Assembly (NCBI GenBank): GCA_015296065.1
Contig: DVDU01000255.1
Location: 1 to 49,036 of the forward strand
Source of the DNA: Oscillatoriaceae cyanobacterium M33_DOE_052
Lineage (GTDB): Bacteria; Cyanobacteriota; Cyanobacteriia; Cyanobacteriales; Laspinemataceae
Reading direction: 5' to 3'
Length of the DNA stretch: 49,036 bases
Shown here: positions 34,021 to 42,899 of the stretch, piece by piece
Layout of the letters: each line of letters starts with the position of its first letter
How positions within the stretch are numbered: position 1 is the stretch's first letter
Made by a program: the position numbers and the translations under genes
The notes under the pieces: model-generated
Told to the model about the DNA's origin: nothing
Databases searched by the model: none
The model's input: the letters and a program-made list of their open reading frames with translations, nothing else

Positions 34021-34485
34021 ATGCGTAAATTAGTCTTGCTAGATTCTGGCCCTTTAGGTATGGCTACTCATCCTCAAGCCAAATCTCCTATACACCAGGA
34101 GTGCAGCCAATGGCTGAACAATTTACCCCTCAAAGGCTACATTGTCGGGTTGCCAGAAATTGCGGATTATGAAGTGCGCCGGGAATTGATTCGAGCGGGG
34201 AAAACCCAAGGGATTAAAAGACTCGATGCACTAAAATCCCAGTTACAATCCCAGAAACTCTATTTCCCTATCACTACTGCTACTATGCTGTTAGCGGCGC
34301 AGTTGTGGGCGCAGGCGCGTCAGGCGGGAACGCCCACAGCCGACCCGAAAGCTCTTGATGGTGATGTGATTTTAGCGGCGGAAGCGATGTTATTGGCGAG
34401 CCAAAGTCATCAGGTAATTGTAGCATCGACCAATATCAGTCATTTATCCCAATTTGTGGATGCTAGGGAATGGCAAACTATCTAG
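34021..34485 (+). CDS. PIN-domain toxin (VapC-like)
   Basis: A 154-residue PIN-fold nuclease. The acidic metal-binding residues are placed as expected: D8 (LVLLDSGPLG), E46 (GLPEIADYEVRRE), D113 and D115 (KALDGDVILAA), and an SxN-type ASTNISHLSQF near the end. VapC toxins cleave tRNA or rRNA. It follows the composite antitoxin by 26 bases, forming a VapBC-like unit downstream of the HigB-like gene. The Shine-Dalgarno is weak, so translation may be coupled to the upstream gene. Confidence 0.85.
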   Translation: MRKLVLLDSGPLGMATHPQAKSPIHQECSQWLNNLPLKGYIVGLPEIADYEVRRELIRAGKTQGIKRLDALKSQLQSQKLYFPITTATMLLAAQLWAQARQAGTPTADPKALDGDVILAAEAMLLASQSHQVIVASTNISHLSQFVDAREWQTI

Positions 34486-34684
34486 GTATATCTGGCCATT
34501 ATGGATGTAATAATTTGATGGTATATTTTGGATCAAATATTTGAATGTACAGCTTTTCGCCAGTTGGCACATCCTCTTACATCAAAATTATTCGCGAAAA
34601 AGGGATAGGATGTTTACTGGGAGTTCATCATTTGACAATGTGCTGTCTGATCAATTGAGATAATTCCGAGAGGTAAATCATCAC

Positions 34685-35569
34685 ATGGCATTACACAATC
34701 GCCCGGATTTTGCCGACTACAAGCAGGAAGGCCATAACTGGATTACACTGGTGACAGGAGAGTATTATCCAGATATATTAGACGACGCTTGCAACCTTTA
34801 TGAGCCAGTCCTGGTTAAATTCGGACAACTCCTGAAATCTTCGGAATCATCAGAGCGGTTATTAATTGAAATTTCCAGAACATCTGCACAATGGATGCGA
34901 ATCCAGCTAGCTAGGGTTTTCCGCAAGTATGTCAGCCCGGAAACCCCAGTTGAAATGCTGAAAAAGAAAACTAAAGTGAGAGAAATATGTGATAATTTTG
35001 GATCTGGGTTTAGGCCAATTCAGGAAGTGCAGGCAGCTTATGCCACTCGCCCAATTCGGGATGAGGCTCTGTGTGCGGTTTTATGGGAGTACAAAGACCG
35101 GGGAAAAAAAGGTTATGACTTAACAGAGCGATTGTTTTCTATGTGGCGGTCAAGATTTCCAGAGCTAGAGATTAAAGGACCATCAGGAGCTGGTAAGGAT
35201 ATCCTGATGGAACAGGTGTTCCCAGATTATCCCAACCCCAAGCGTCCGGTTGATTTTGTGATTTATGATAATAATAATAATCGGGCGGTGTTAGCGATCG
35301 GGCTGGCTCGGTATGACTCAGATAGGGGAGGAGCGCAAGAGGACGATCGTCCAGGTGGATATCGAAATTGTGCCGATGAAATCCTCGAATATGCAAAAAG
35401 CCATAATCTCAAAACCAAGGTAATCTTCCTGAACGATGGGCCAGGACTGTTGCTGGGTTCGATGTGGGATGATTATGCCAAACTGGAAGAAAGCGGGAAT
35501 GGCAAAATTATGGTGCTAACTTTGCGGATGATTCCAGAAAGGATAACTACTGAGTGGTTGCATTCTTAA
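34685..35569 (+). CDS. Putative type II restriction endonuclease
   Basis: A 294-residue protein not clearly recognised from its own sequence. It lies 15 bases before a DNA methyltransferase gene in the same direction, the classic R-M arrangement. Candidate catalytic region: PVDFVIYDNNNNRAVLAIG then LARYDSDRGGAQEDDRPGGY, with acidic and basic residues after beta strands as in PD-(D/E)xK folds, but no clean ExK motif. Later AKSHNLKTKVIFLNDGPGLL looks like a core strand. No HNH or GIY-YIG motif. The start is supported by GAGAGG before the ATG. The nuclease call rests mainly on context. Confidence 0.6.
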   Translation: MALHNRPDFADYKQEGHNWITLVTGEYYPDILDDACNLYEPVLVKFGQLLKSSESSERLLIEISRTSAQWMRIQLARVFRKYVSPETPVEMLKKKTKVREICDNFGSGFRPIQEVQAAYATRPIRDEALCAVLWEYKDRGKKGYDLTERLFSMWRSRFPELEIKGPSGAGKDILMEQVFPDYPNPKRPVDFVIYDNNNNRAVLAIGLARYDSDRGGAQEDDRPGGYRNCADEILEYAKSHNLKTKVIFLNDGPGLLLGSMWDDYAKLEESGNGKIMVLTLRMIPERITTEWLHS

Positions 35570-35584
35570 AAAAAGGGGGTAAAT

Positions 35585-36919
35585 GTGGCAACAGGAATAC
35601 CTAAAAGCCAGTGGAATGGGGCAGATGTTGATGAAGCTGCCAGCGGCTTAAATAACAGCTTAGATATTCAACTATCTTATCCCGGCAAACAGCCGGAAGC
35701 TGCAATTTTAGCAACCCCACCGGCAAAATGCGTAATGTTGGGCAAAGTCGGTGATGCAATTAACCGGCTGTACTATGGTGATAACCAACCAATTTTGGCT
35801 AGTTTACTCAACGACGCCACTATCAAGCAACAAATTAAGCTGATTTATATTGACCCACCCTTTGCCACTAAAAGTATATTTCAATCTCGCCATCAGCAAA
35901 ATGCTTACCAAGATTTGTTATTTGGTAGTCATTACCTGGAATTTTTGCGGCACAGACTGGTGTTGCTTAGGGAAATATTAGCCGATGATGGCTCGATTTA
36001 CCTGCATCTGGATGAGAACATGGCTTTTCAGGCCAAAATTATTCTGGATGAAATTTTTGGTCAGAGTAATTTTAGGAATTGGATTACCAGAAAAAAATGC
36101 AATCCTAAAAACTATACCAGCCATACTTATGGTAATATATCAGATTTTATTTTATTTTACACGAAATCAAAAAATTATATTTGGAATCGCCCTTTTGAAG
36201 CCTGGACGGAGGAACGGGCAAAAAAGGAATATGAATATATCGAACCAGAAACGGGACGCCGGTATAAAAAGGTGCCAATCCATGCGCCGGGGGTACGCAA
36301 TGGGGAAACGGGTAAGCCTTGGCGGGGGATGATGCCTCCTCCGGGCAAGCATTGGCAATTCACTCCGAAAACTCTGGATGAAATGGATGCTAGAGGGGAG
36401 ATTTTTTGGTCTAAAAATGGCAATCCCCGCCGCAAAGTCTATTTAGATGCTAGTCAAGGGGTGCCCGTACAAGATATTTGGCTGGATTATCGAGATGCAC
36501 ATAATCAGAATATCAAAGTTACGGGATATCCGACGGAAAAAAATCCTGAACTGTTGGCGCGGGTGATTCAGGCGTCATCTAATGATGGTGATTTAGTATT
36601 AGATTGCTTTTCGGGTTCGGGGACTACTTTGGCGGTGGCGGATGAGTTGGGACGCCGCTGGATAGGTATTGATAACAGTGTGGAGGCGATATCTACTACT
36701 TTGAATCGGTTTGCTAGAGGTTCTGAGCGGATGGGGGATTTTGTCAGTCAGGGAAAACCGCAGGTTGAACAATTATCGCTTTTTGATGGGTATGAGTCCG
36801 CCAATGGGGGTAACTTCATATATCCTCTGAGTTCCATTGTCAAAAATTTTGGTTTGTATGCTGAGGTGGTGCGGGCTGGGGATTTACACAGTCTGGTGAG
36901 GTCATTCATGGAAGTTTGA
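35585..36919 (+). CDS. Site-specific DNA methyltransferase (N6-adenine/N4-cytosine, beta class)
   Basis: A 444-residue methyltransferase. Motif IV is YIDPPFATKS (D90), preceded by the type III-Mod-like NRLYYGDNQPILASLLND. The SAM-binding motif I comes after it: VLDCFSGSGTTLAVADELG near residues 339-357, so the order is IV...I, the beta class. The long region between carries the target recognition domain. DPPF suggests N6-adenine modification, but N4-cytosine is possible. The start is GTG at 35585, with GGGGG a few bases upstream. It would protect DNA from the nuclease encoded just upstream. Confidence 0.93.
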   Translation: MATGIPKSQWNGADVDEAASGLNNSLDIQLSYPGKQPEAAILATPPAKCVMLGKVGDAINRLYYGDNQPILASLLNDATIKQQIKLIYIDPPFATKSIFQSRHQQNAYQDLLFGSHYLEFLRHRLVLLREILADDGSIYLHLDENMAFQAKIILDEIFGQSNFRNWITRKKCNPKNYTSHTYGNISDFILFYTKSKNYIWNRPFEAWTEERAKKEYEYIEPETGRRYKKVPIHAPGVRNGETGKPWRGMMPPPGKHWQFTPKTLDEMDARGEIFWSKNGNPRRKVYLDASQGVPVQDIWLDYRDAHNQNIKVTGYPTEKNPELLARVIQASSNDGDLVLDCFSGSGTTLAVADELGRRWIGIDNSVEAISTTLNRFARGSERMGDFVSQGKPQVEQLSLFDGYESANGGNFIYPLSSIVKNFGLYAEVVRAGDLHSLVRSFMEV

Positions 36920-37140
36920 TTTTAGCCTTGGTGGTCAAAATAAACCTCCCAATATCATAAAAAATACTTTTTGTCAAGAGATAAATCAAAAAATGCTGCG
37001 CCTCTGGGGAATGGGAGAGATAATAGTTATTTATACTCAGGGGTGGAGATGGTGAAATTCACACAAGAAAAATTAGCATCTATTGCATTTTTAGGGCATG
37101 ATCGAAATATGTAACCTACAATACTGCCCGAGGTAAATAG

Positions 37141-39024
37141 GTGCTTTCCCAAAGTCAATCCCAAACGAAGTTACCGACACGCACTGATTCCCTTTCTAGT
37201 CTGGGGCAATCCTCTCGCCAGACTGGTGCGTTTGCTTTGATGGACAGCCTGGTCCGCCACGGAGTCAAACATATTTTTGGCTATCCCGGGGGGGCGATTC
37301 TGCCGATTTATGATGAGCTGTACCGGTTTGAAGCTGCTGGACATTTGCAGCATATTTTGGTGAGACACGAGCAGGGAGCTGCTCACGCGGCGGATGCCTA
37401 TGCCCGGGCGACGGGAAAGGTGGGGGTGTGTTTTGCCACTTCTGGACCGGGGGCAACGAATTTGGTCACGGGTATCGCTACGGCCCATATGGATTCGATT
37501 CCGATGGTGGTGGTGACGGGGCAGGTGCCTCGGGGGGCGATCGGCACGGATGCCTTCCAGGAAACTGATATTTATGGCATTACCCTGCCCATTGTCAAGC
37601 ATTCTTATGTAGTGCGCGACCCGCAGGATGTGGGGCGAATTGTGGCGGAGGCGTTCCATATCGCTAGTTCTGGCAGACCCGGACCGGTGTTGATTGACAT
37701 CCCCAAGGATGTGGGTTTGGAGGAATGCGATTATGTGCCTGTGGCACCGGGAACTGTGAAGCTCCCGGGATACCGTCCCACAGTCAAAGGTAATCCCCGA
37801 CAAATCAACCAGGCGCTACAGTTGATTCGGGAAGCAAAACAACCGCTGCTGTATGTGGGTGGGGGCACGATCGCCTCGGGCGCTCACGCCGAAATCAAAG
37901 AACTTGCCGAACATTTCCACCTCCCCGTCACCACCACCCTGATGGGTAAAGGCGCTTTTGACGAACGCCATCCCCTGTCTCTGGGAATGCTGGGGATGCA
38001 CGGCACCGCCTATGCTAACTTTGCGGTGAGCGAGTGCGACTTACTCATCGCCGTGGGGGCTCGCTTCGATGACCGAGTGACCGGTAAACTCGATGAGTTC
38101 GCCCAACGGGCTAAAGTAATTCATATTGATATCGACCCCGCCGAAGTGGGTAAAAACCGGGCTCCCGATGTGCCGATCGTGGGTGACGTGCGCCAGGTGT
38201 TATTGGACCTGCTGCGCCGCTGCCATGAAACTGAGGATGTGGTAAATCGGGAACGGACCCAGCCTTGGTTAAACCGCATCGCTCGCTGGCGTCAAGATTA
38301 TCCCCTCACTGTCCCCCATCCCGATAACGCCATCTCCCCTCAAGAGGCGATCGCCGAAGTGGGCAACCAGGCCCCAGACGCCTACTACACCACCGACGTG
38401 GGCCAACACCAAATGTGGGCCGCTCAATTCCTGAAAAACGGACCCCGCCGCTGGATTTCCAGCGCCGGTTTAGGCACAATGGGTTATGGTTTGCCAGCAG
38501 CAATGGGGGCAAAAATGGCTCTGCCCGAAGAGCAAGTTATCTGTATCAGCGGCGATGCCAGCTTCGCCATGAACCTGCAAGAGCTAGGCACCCTAGCCCA
38601 ATATGGTTTAGCCGTCAAAACCGTAATTATCAACAACGGTTGGCAAGGCATGGTCCGCCAGTGGCAGCAAGCATTCTATGGTGAGCGTTATTCTGCTTCT
38701 AATATGGAAGTGGGGATGCCCGATATTCCCTTGCTCTGTCAGGCATATGGAATTAAAGGGATAGTGGTGAAAGAGCGGGAACAGATGAAACAGGCGATCG
38801 CCGAAATGCTCGCCCATCCCGGTCCCGTCGTCCTCGACGTGCGCGTAACCCGGGACGAAAACTGCTATCCGATGGTTGCCCCTGGGAAGAACAACGCCCA
38901 AATGGTAGGTTTACCAGAACAGACCCAAAAAGAAACCGCCGTTGATGTGGTTTTCTGCACCAACTGCGGCGCCAAAAATACCAGCAGCAACAATTTCTGC
39001 CCCCACTGTGGCACGAAATTGTAA
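37141..39024 (+). CDS. ilvB: Acetolactate synthase large subunit with C-terminal zinc ribbon
   Basis: A 627-residue thiamine-diphosphate enzyme, first step of branched-chain amino-acid synthesis. Present: catalytic glutamate in [40 protein letters not shown] (FAD site region), and the ThDP motif [21 protein letters not shown]...[14 protein letters not shown]. After the normal end (about residue 590) comes an extension with C606-x2-C609-x10-C620-x2-C623 (FCTNCGAK... [10 protein letters not shown]), a zinc-ribbon pattern unusual for this enzyme. The start is GTG at 37141 with GAGG eight bases before it; an N-terminal extension of about 30 residues is normal in cyanobacteria. The small subunit is not nearby. 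Confidence 0.95.
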   Translation: MLSQSQSQTKLPTRTDSLSSLGQSSRQTGAFALMDSLVRHGVKHIFGYPGGAILPIYDELYRFEAAGHLQHILVRHEQGAAHAADAYARATGKVGVCFATSGPGATNLVTGIATAHMDSIPMVVVTGQVPRGAIGTDAFQETDIYGITLPIVKHSYVVRDPQDVGRIVAEAFHIASSGRPGPVLIDIPKDVGLEECDYVPVAPGTVKLPGYRPTVKGNPRQINQALQLIREAKQPLLYVGGGTIASGAHAEIKELAEHFHLPVTTTLMGKGAFDERHPLSLGMLGMHGTAYANFAVSECDLLIAVGARFDDRVTGKLDEFAQRAKVIHIDIDPAEVGKNRAPDVPIVGDVRQVLLDLLRRCHETEDVVNRERTQPWLNRIARWRQDYPLTVPHPDNAISPQEAIAEVGNQAPDAYYTTDVGQHQMWAAQFLKNGPRRWISSAGLGTMGYGLPAAMGAKMALPEEQVICISGDASFAMNLQELGTLAQYGLAVKTVIINNGWQGMVRQWQQAFYGERYSASNMEVGMPDIPLLCQAYGIKGIVVKEREQMKQAIAEMLAHPGPVVLDVRVTRDENCYPMVAPGKNNAQMVGLPEQTQKETAVDVVFCTNCGAKNTSSNNFCPHCGTKL

Positions 39025-39073
39025 ACCAATTCTCCAGAGAAACGGCACAAAGACACCAAGAAAAATCAACAAT

Positions 39074-39109
39074 TATTAGACCTCTTGCATTTAGGCAAGA
39101 GGTCTAATA
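39074..39109. repeat. 15-bp-stem hairpin (AGACCTCTTGC arms)
   Basis: TATTAGACCTCTTGC and its complement separated by ATTTAG, 50 bases after ilvB. It could stop ilvB transcription. Very similar AGACCTCTTGC arms are, as I recall, found at ends of cyanobacterial insertion sequences, so a MITE remnant is an alternative. Confidence 0.6.
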
Positions 39110-39241
39110 TACAGGATTTAGTGGTAATTATCCCAAGCGGAGGCGCTGCTAATACCAAGTACCCCTATCCCCCGGTTTGGCCATAAGCTGGCATCATTAC
39201 TTCTGGATGACTACCCTACTCATTGAGCAACTATTGGCACC

Positions 39242-40111
39242 ATGTGGGATAAAATTGCCGCAGAAATTGAGGCAGTAACTGGCGATAAAATTCAAGTAAA
39301 TAACCACCGCTCTGTAGGTGGGGGCTGTATTAATCAAGGATATCAGCTTAATGCCAATAATCGGTCATATTTTGTCAAGTTGAACCAGGCATCTCTGGCA
39401 GATATGTTTACCGCCGAGGCTTTGGGGTTGCAGCAAATGTGGGCAACTCATACCATTCGGGTGCCAAAACCAATTTGCACTGGCACGGTAGGCAATTATG
39501 CTTATATTGTTATGGAGTGGTTGGATATCGGGGGGCGTGGTGATACTACAGCTTGGGAAGAGATGGGGCGACAGTTGGCGCAACTGCACCGTCAGGGCGT
39601 GGCGGATCAGTTTGGTTGGGAGCGAAATAATACGATCGGCTCCACCCCACAAATCAATACTTGGACAGCAGACTGGGGGGAATTTTGGGCCACACACCGC
39701 ATCGGTTATCAGTTACGCTTGGCAAAACGACGCGGCGGGCAATTTCCCGATGGGGAGCGGTTGGTAGCGATGATTCCCGAACTGCTGGCGAACCATAAAC
39801 CACAGCCATCTTTAGTACATGGAGATTTATGGGGGGGGAATGCAGCGGTGACGGCGGATGGGGAACCGGTAATTTTTGATCCGGCGGCTTATTACGGCGA
39901 TCGCGAAGTGGATATCGCCATGACGGAACTTTTCGGCGGCTTCTCCAGAGCCTTCTACAAAGGTTACAACGAAGTTTGGCCGTTACCTCCGGGCTACCAA
40001 CAGCGCAAAACCCTATATAACCTTTACCACATCCTCAATCACTTTAACCTCTTCGGCGGCGGCTATGGTGGGCAAGCCAACCGCACGATCGGCGAACTGC
40101 TGCACTCTTAG
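39242..40111 (+). CDS. Fructosamine kinase family protein
   Basis: A 289-residue FN3K/ketosamine-kinase family protein with an APH-like fold. Motifs: HRSVGGGCINQGYQL (glycine-rich N-lobe), YFVKLN (ATP-site lysine), EAEALGLQQM-type helix, YIVMEWLDIG, catalytic VHGDLWGGNAAV (HGDxxxxN), metal-binding FDPAAYYGDREVDIAMTELFGGF. Family members phosphorylate ketosamines on proteins or amino acids so that the glycation product decomposes (repair). All key residues are present. It is followed by a rho-independent terminator. Confidence 0.92.
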   Translation: MWDKIAAEIEAVTGDKIQVNNHRSVGGGCINQGYQLNANNRSYFVKLNQASLADMFTAEALGLQQMWATHTIRVPKPICTGTVGNYAYIVMEWLDIGGRGDTTAWEEMGRQLAQLHRQGVADQFGWERNNTIGSTPQINTWTADWGEFWATHRIGYQLRLAKRRGGQFPDGERLVAMIPELLANHKPQPSLVHGDLWGGNAAVTADGEPVIFDPAAYYGDREVDIAMTELFGGFSRAFYKGYNEVWPLPPGYQQRKTLYNLYHILNHFNLFGGGYGGQANRTIGELLHS

Positions 40112-40158
40112 AGCCGCCCCTAGTCGCCAGAAGCCGCAACCTGACGGCCAAATTATAA

Positions 40159-40192
40159 ACCCAGACCAAAAAAGGTCTGGGTGGGAGTTTTT
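40159..40192 (+). terminator. Rho-independent terminator after fructosamine kinase
   Basis: A perfect 9-bp stem ACCCAGACC / GGTCTGGGT around AAAAAA, followed by GGGAGTTTTT. Located 48 bases after the stop codon. Confidence 0.75.
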
Positions 40193-40510
40193 ATTTGCTG
40201 ACTGGCGGTTTTTAAAAAAAAGAGCTACAATCGGGTGCCAGCCAGCGGTTTTGAAAACAGCATTGAAACCAATCGCTAACAACAGTCAACCTGAGTTCAA
40301 TATCTAAGATAACGGGATGTTGTGAATAAGCTGTGAAGAATAGGGGTTAATTTGGGAAAATATCATGTTTTTTTTCGGGAAGTTGCTCTAAATCAGGGGG
40401 CAAGGTAAAATTTTTAATTGGCAATTGCTGATTAATGGTAACACACTCGTAATCGCAGGTAGTTGCCCATCTCTGGACTCATCAGCTCTGGATTAATATG
40501 ATTGCTATCG

Positions 40511-40598
40511 TCCTTTGTCACTTGTCCCTTGTCACTTGTCACTGGTAATATGTCCGCTTGTCCAAGGACTAATGACCAATGACCAATGACTAATGACG
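40511..40598. repeat. Degenerate heptamers (GTCACTT / ATGACCA)
   Basis: TCCTTTG, TCACTTG and CAATGAC units in two orientations directly upstream of the SGNH-like gene. The rest of 40193-40510 is AT-rich and shows no gene. Confidence 0.8.
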
Positions 40599-40614
40599 CT
40601 TTTGCTAACACCGG

Positions 40615-41811
40615 ATGAAAAATTTGGCTTTTGGTTTGGGATTGATATCATTTTTCCTGTCCGCCGGTGCTACTGGTTTCGGGCAACTACCGGCTAATGC
40701 CCCAGTAGTGGCGGCTCAGGCACAAGCGCGGCAACCTTACCCCTCGTTTGGCAGTGATCTGCTCGATCGGCAAATCCACATCTACCAGCAATTTTTAGCG
40801 GCGGGCGGACCGCCAGATATTCTCATTGTGGGTAGCTCCCGGGCGCTGCAGGGAGTGGACCCGGTGGCGCTGCAAATGGCAATGGCCCATCATGGTTATC
40901 CCGGACTGAGGGTGTTTAATTTCAGTATTAATGGCGCCACGGCGCAGGTGGTGGAACTGTTGTTGCGGAAAATCCTGATCGGAACCCCCCTACCAAAAGC
41001 GATTTTGTGGGCAGATGGGTTGCGAGCGTTTAACAGCGGTAGGGAGGACCGGACTTATCAGGCGATCGTTGCTTCCCGAGGATACCAACTCCTTGCCCAA
41101 GGAGTTCGCCCCTTCCAAAATAGCCCGATCGCCTCCACACCGCCCACCGCCCCCCCCACCTCAGCCACCTATTTCCGCATCCAAACCACAGCCAACAACG
41201 ACCCAAGAGCCGCCATAACCTCCACCTATAAAGTAGGCAGACAGTGGTGGGATACCGTCCAAGACGAACTCGCCGCCACCTACCAGCGGCAACAAGAAAC
41301 CGTCACCTGGTGGCCCGGTTACGAACCCCCACCCCTCCCCACCCTAGAACAAATCATCGCCGGAGAAGCCCCCAATCAACTGCAACCCACCGGCTTTATC
41401 CCCATCACCACCCGCTACAACCCCGCCACTTACTACCAACAATACCCCCGAGTTCCTGGTAACTATGATGGCGATTACATCAACTTCAATTTAGAGGGAC
41501 CACAAAAAGCCGCCCTAGAATCCGTTGCCGCTTTTGCCCGCACCCGGCGCATCCCCTTAATTATCGTCAACTTACCCCTCACAGACGACTACTTAGACCC
41601 CGTGCGTACCAATTATGAAGCCCAATTCAGCGCCCAGATGGAGCGGCTGGCCATTGGCCAAGGTTTTATCTTCCGGGACTTAGTTCGTCAGTGGCCCGCT
41701 CAAGATGAATATTTTCAAGACCCCAGCCATATCAACCGCTACGGTGCTTTTGCCGTAGCTTTAAGTCTCGCCCAGGATGACACCATTACCTGGTTTCCGC
41801 CGCAGCGCTAG
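40615..41811 (+). CDS. Exported SGNH-like protein (DUF1574/AlgJ-like)
   Basis: A 398-residue protein with a signal peptide (MKNLAFGLGLISFFLSAGAT). The early block DILIVGSSRALQGVDP has Ser74/Ser75 at the position of the SGNH nucleophile. FNFSINGATAQVVELLL follows (Asn/Gly block), and near the C-terminus DPSHINRYGAFAVA gives Asp369-x-x-His372, the remaining catalytic pair. Proteins of this kind include acetyl-transferring or esterase components for exopolysaccharide. A Pro/Thr-rich segment occupies about 165-200. It is periplasmic or anchored. No polysaccharide cluster surrounds it, and the specific role is unknown. Confidence 0.7.
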   Translation: MKNLAFGLGLISFFLSAGATGFGQLPANAPVVAAQAQARQPYPSFGSDLLDRQIHIYQQFLAAGGPPDILIVGSSRALQGVDPVALQMAMAHHGYPGLRVFNFSINGATAQVVELLLRKILIGTPLPKAILWADGLRAFNSGREDRTYQAIVASRGYQLLAQGVRPFQNSPIASTPPTAPPTSATYFRIQTTANNDPRAAITSTYKVGRQWWDTVQDELAATYQRQQETVTWWPGYEPPPLPTLEQIIAGEAPNQLQPTGFIPITTRYNPATYYQQYPRVPGNYDGDYINFNLEGPQKAALESVAAFARTRRIPLIIVNLPLTDDYLDPVRTNYEAQFSAQMERLAIGQGFIFRDLVRQWPAQDEYFQDPSHINRYGAFAVALSLAQDDTITWFPPQR

Positions 41812-41864
41812 GGGTGATATGCGCTAAACTGGTGCCCAATAGTCGCTCAACCAGAAGAAAATTT

Positions 41865-42023
41865 ATGAAAATACTCGGTTGCTTACTCCGACCAATTCGC
41901 AAAGTAGTCGGTTTGGGTTTTCTGCTTTTAGGCACCATTCCCACCCTGTTAATTCCCGGTTTTGGCCTGTTTTTGGGCTTGCCCTTCCTGGTGATTGGCG
42001 GCGCCCTGGTTTGTGGTTGTTAA
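41865..42023 (+). CDS. Small hydrophobic membrane protein
   Basis: 52 residues: MKILGCLLRPIRKVV then a hydrophobic run LGFLLLGTIPTLLIPGFGLF and FLGLPFLVIGGALVCGC, probably one or two membrane helices. AGAAGAAA stands five bases before the ATG. It directly follows the SGNH-like gene, with heptamer repeats immediately after the stop. No recognised family. Confidence 0.5.
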   Translation: MKILGCLLRPIRKVVGLGFLLLGTIPTLLIPGFGLFLGLPFLVIGGALVCGC

Positions 42024-42165
42024 TTATAATTGATAATTGATAATTGATAATTGATAATTGATAATTGATGATTATTAATTATCAATTATCGTTTGTCGGG
42101 TGGACAGTGCCCACTACTGCTACTGCCTGTTTTGAGGTGATTTGGTTCGGCACTGCCCACCCTAC
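42021..42165. repeat. Heptamer block and inverted repeat GGGTGG(G)CAGTGCC
   Basis: TGATAAT heptamers at 42027-42090, then an inverted repeat with arms CGGGTGGACAGTGCCCACTA (42097) and GGCACTGCCCACCCTACC (to 42165), like that at 21311-21381. Confidence 0.75.
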
Positions 42166-42195
42166 CACTGTTAGTTTGAATATAAATACTTAAAT

Positions 42196-42218
42196 AGCCT
42201 AGCCACGGTGGCTAGGCT
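42196..42218 (-). terminator. Hairpin ending the minus-strand transcript
   Basis: AGCCTAGCC and GGCTAGGCT around a five-base loop, followed on the minus strand by ATTTAAGTATTTATA. It lacks a clean T-run but is placed just beyond the end of the small transcription unit that starts near 42553. Confidence 0.45.
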
Positions 42219-42255
42219 TTCGGATAAATATGTTGAAGATGATCTAAAGAAACTA

Positions 42256-42504
42256 CTAGGGTTGACTTGCCTTGGCAGCGATCGCGTCTCGGTTGGCGCT
42301 TACTACCTCCTTTGCGAACTTGGTTTGGCCTACGCACACCAGCACCCAACCTTCAGACAGTTGCTGGTTAGTGGTAACTACCTCCTTTGCGAACTTGACT
42401 TGAGTAACACCCCGTGGTGTTAAAGGTCTGCCCACTTCAAAAGCACTTTGCCAATCCTTCTCCGGCGCTGTATTCGCTGCGCTCTGGTTCAGCCTCGGAG
42501 ACAC
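42256..42504 (-). CDS. Possible small repeat-containing protein (82 aa)
   Basis: Open frame from a GTG at 42504 with AGAGG ten bases before it. It contains a 25-residue-period repeat, VKFAKEVVTTN and TKFAKEVVSAN, encoded by two exact 21-base copies (42302-42322, 42377-42397). The in-frame 75-base spacing favours coding. Not recognised. An overlapping 31-codon frame (42437-42532, GTG start, AAGGA before it; MSKAKRFTAGVSEAEPE...) uses the better ribosome site, so either a frameshift joins them, or coupling, or the transcript is not coding at all. Confidence 0.35.
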   Translation of the reverse strand: MSPRLNQSAANTAPEKDWQSAFEVGRPLTPRGVTQVKFAKEVVTTNQQLSEGWVLVCVGQTKFAKEVVSANRDAIAAKASQP

Positions 42505-42559
42505 CGGCAGTGAACCTCTTTGCCTTGCTCACAATGTCCTTTCCTTGGTGTCTGTAATC

Positions 42560-42612
42560 AAGATAACATTGCCTTTTTGGCTTGGCAAGACCTTTTTACA
42601 AAACTTTACATC
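42560..42612 (-). promoter_or_regulatory. HLR1-like site and promoter
   Basis: Minus-strand promoter TTGCCA (42583-42588), 17 bases, TATCTT (42560-42565). Just upstream, on the plus strand, TTTACAAA-AC-TTTACATC (42595-42612) matches the HLR1 consensus (G/T)TTACA(T/A)(T/A) twice with a 2-base gap in all but the last base. HLR1 is bound by the light-response regulator RpaB. Placement about -42 to -59 is compatible with activation. Confidence 0.55.
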
Positions 42613-42696
42613 TTTTTTTCATAATTCACCCCCCGTCTCCTCCTGGCTACCGTTTATACAGATCTTTGGCTTCGTGACCACCCCTTAAGTCCCTCA

Positions 42697-42861
42697 CCCC
42701 CGTCCCCCCGTCTCCGAGTCTCCCCGTCTCCGAGTCTCCCCGTCTCCGAGTCCCCCCGTCTTACTCCCCTCTCCCTACCTGGTCGAGGAGAAGGGGGTGA
42801 GGGCTGCTCGGGGGTGGGGTTTAACCAAAAAACCATTCTCATTCTTAATTAAAATGACTAT
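42697..42861. repeat. 16-nt tandem repeats and possible MITE fragment
   Basis: Three copies of GTCTCCGAGTCTCCCC in a CT-rich stretch, then CCCTCTCCCTACCTGGTCGAGG and GGGGGTGAGGGC, and AAAATGACTAT at 42852-42861 like the inner end of the 7795-8000 terminal repeat. No gene. Confidence 0.55.
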
Positions 42862-42899
42862 AACGTGAGAATGAGCAATTTTCATAACTTAATTTCCCG

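Noticed and set aside
37049-37114. 21-codon plus-strand frame (MVKFTQEKLASIAFLGHD...) between the methyltransferase and ilvB
   Set aside because: It has an ATG after GGTGGAGAT, but is too short and has no recognisable feature; not called.
39074-39109. Insertion sequence at the AGACCTCTTGC hairpin
   Set aside because: Only one hairpin is present with no transposase or second end, so called as a hairpin/repeat.
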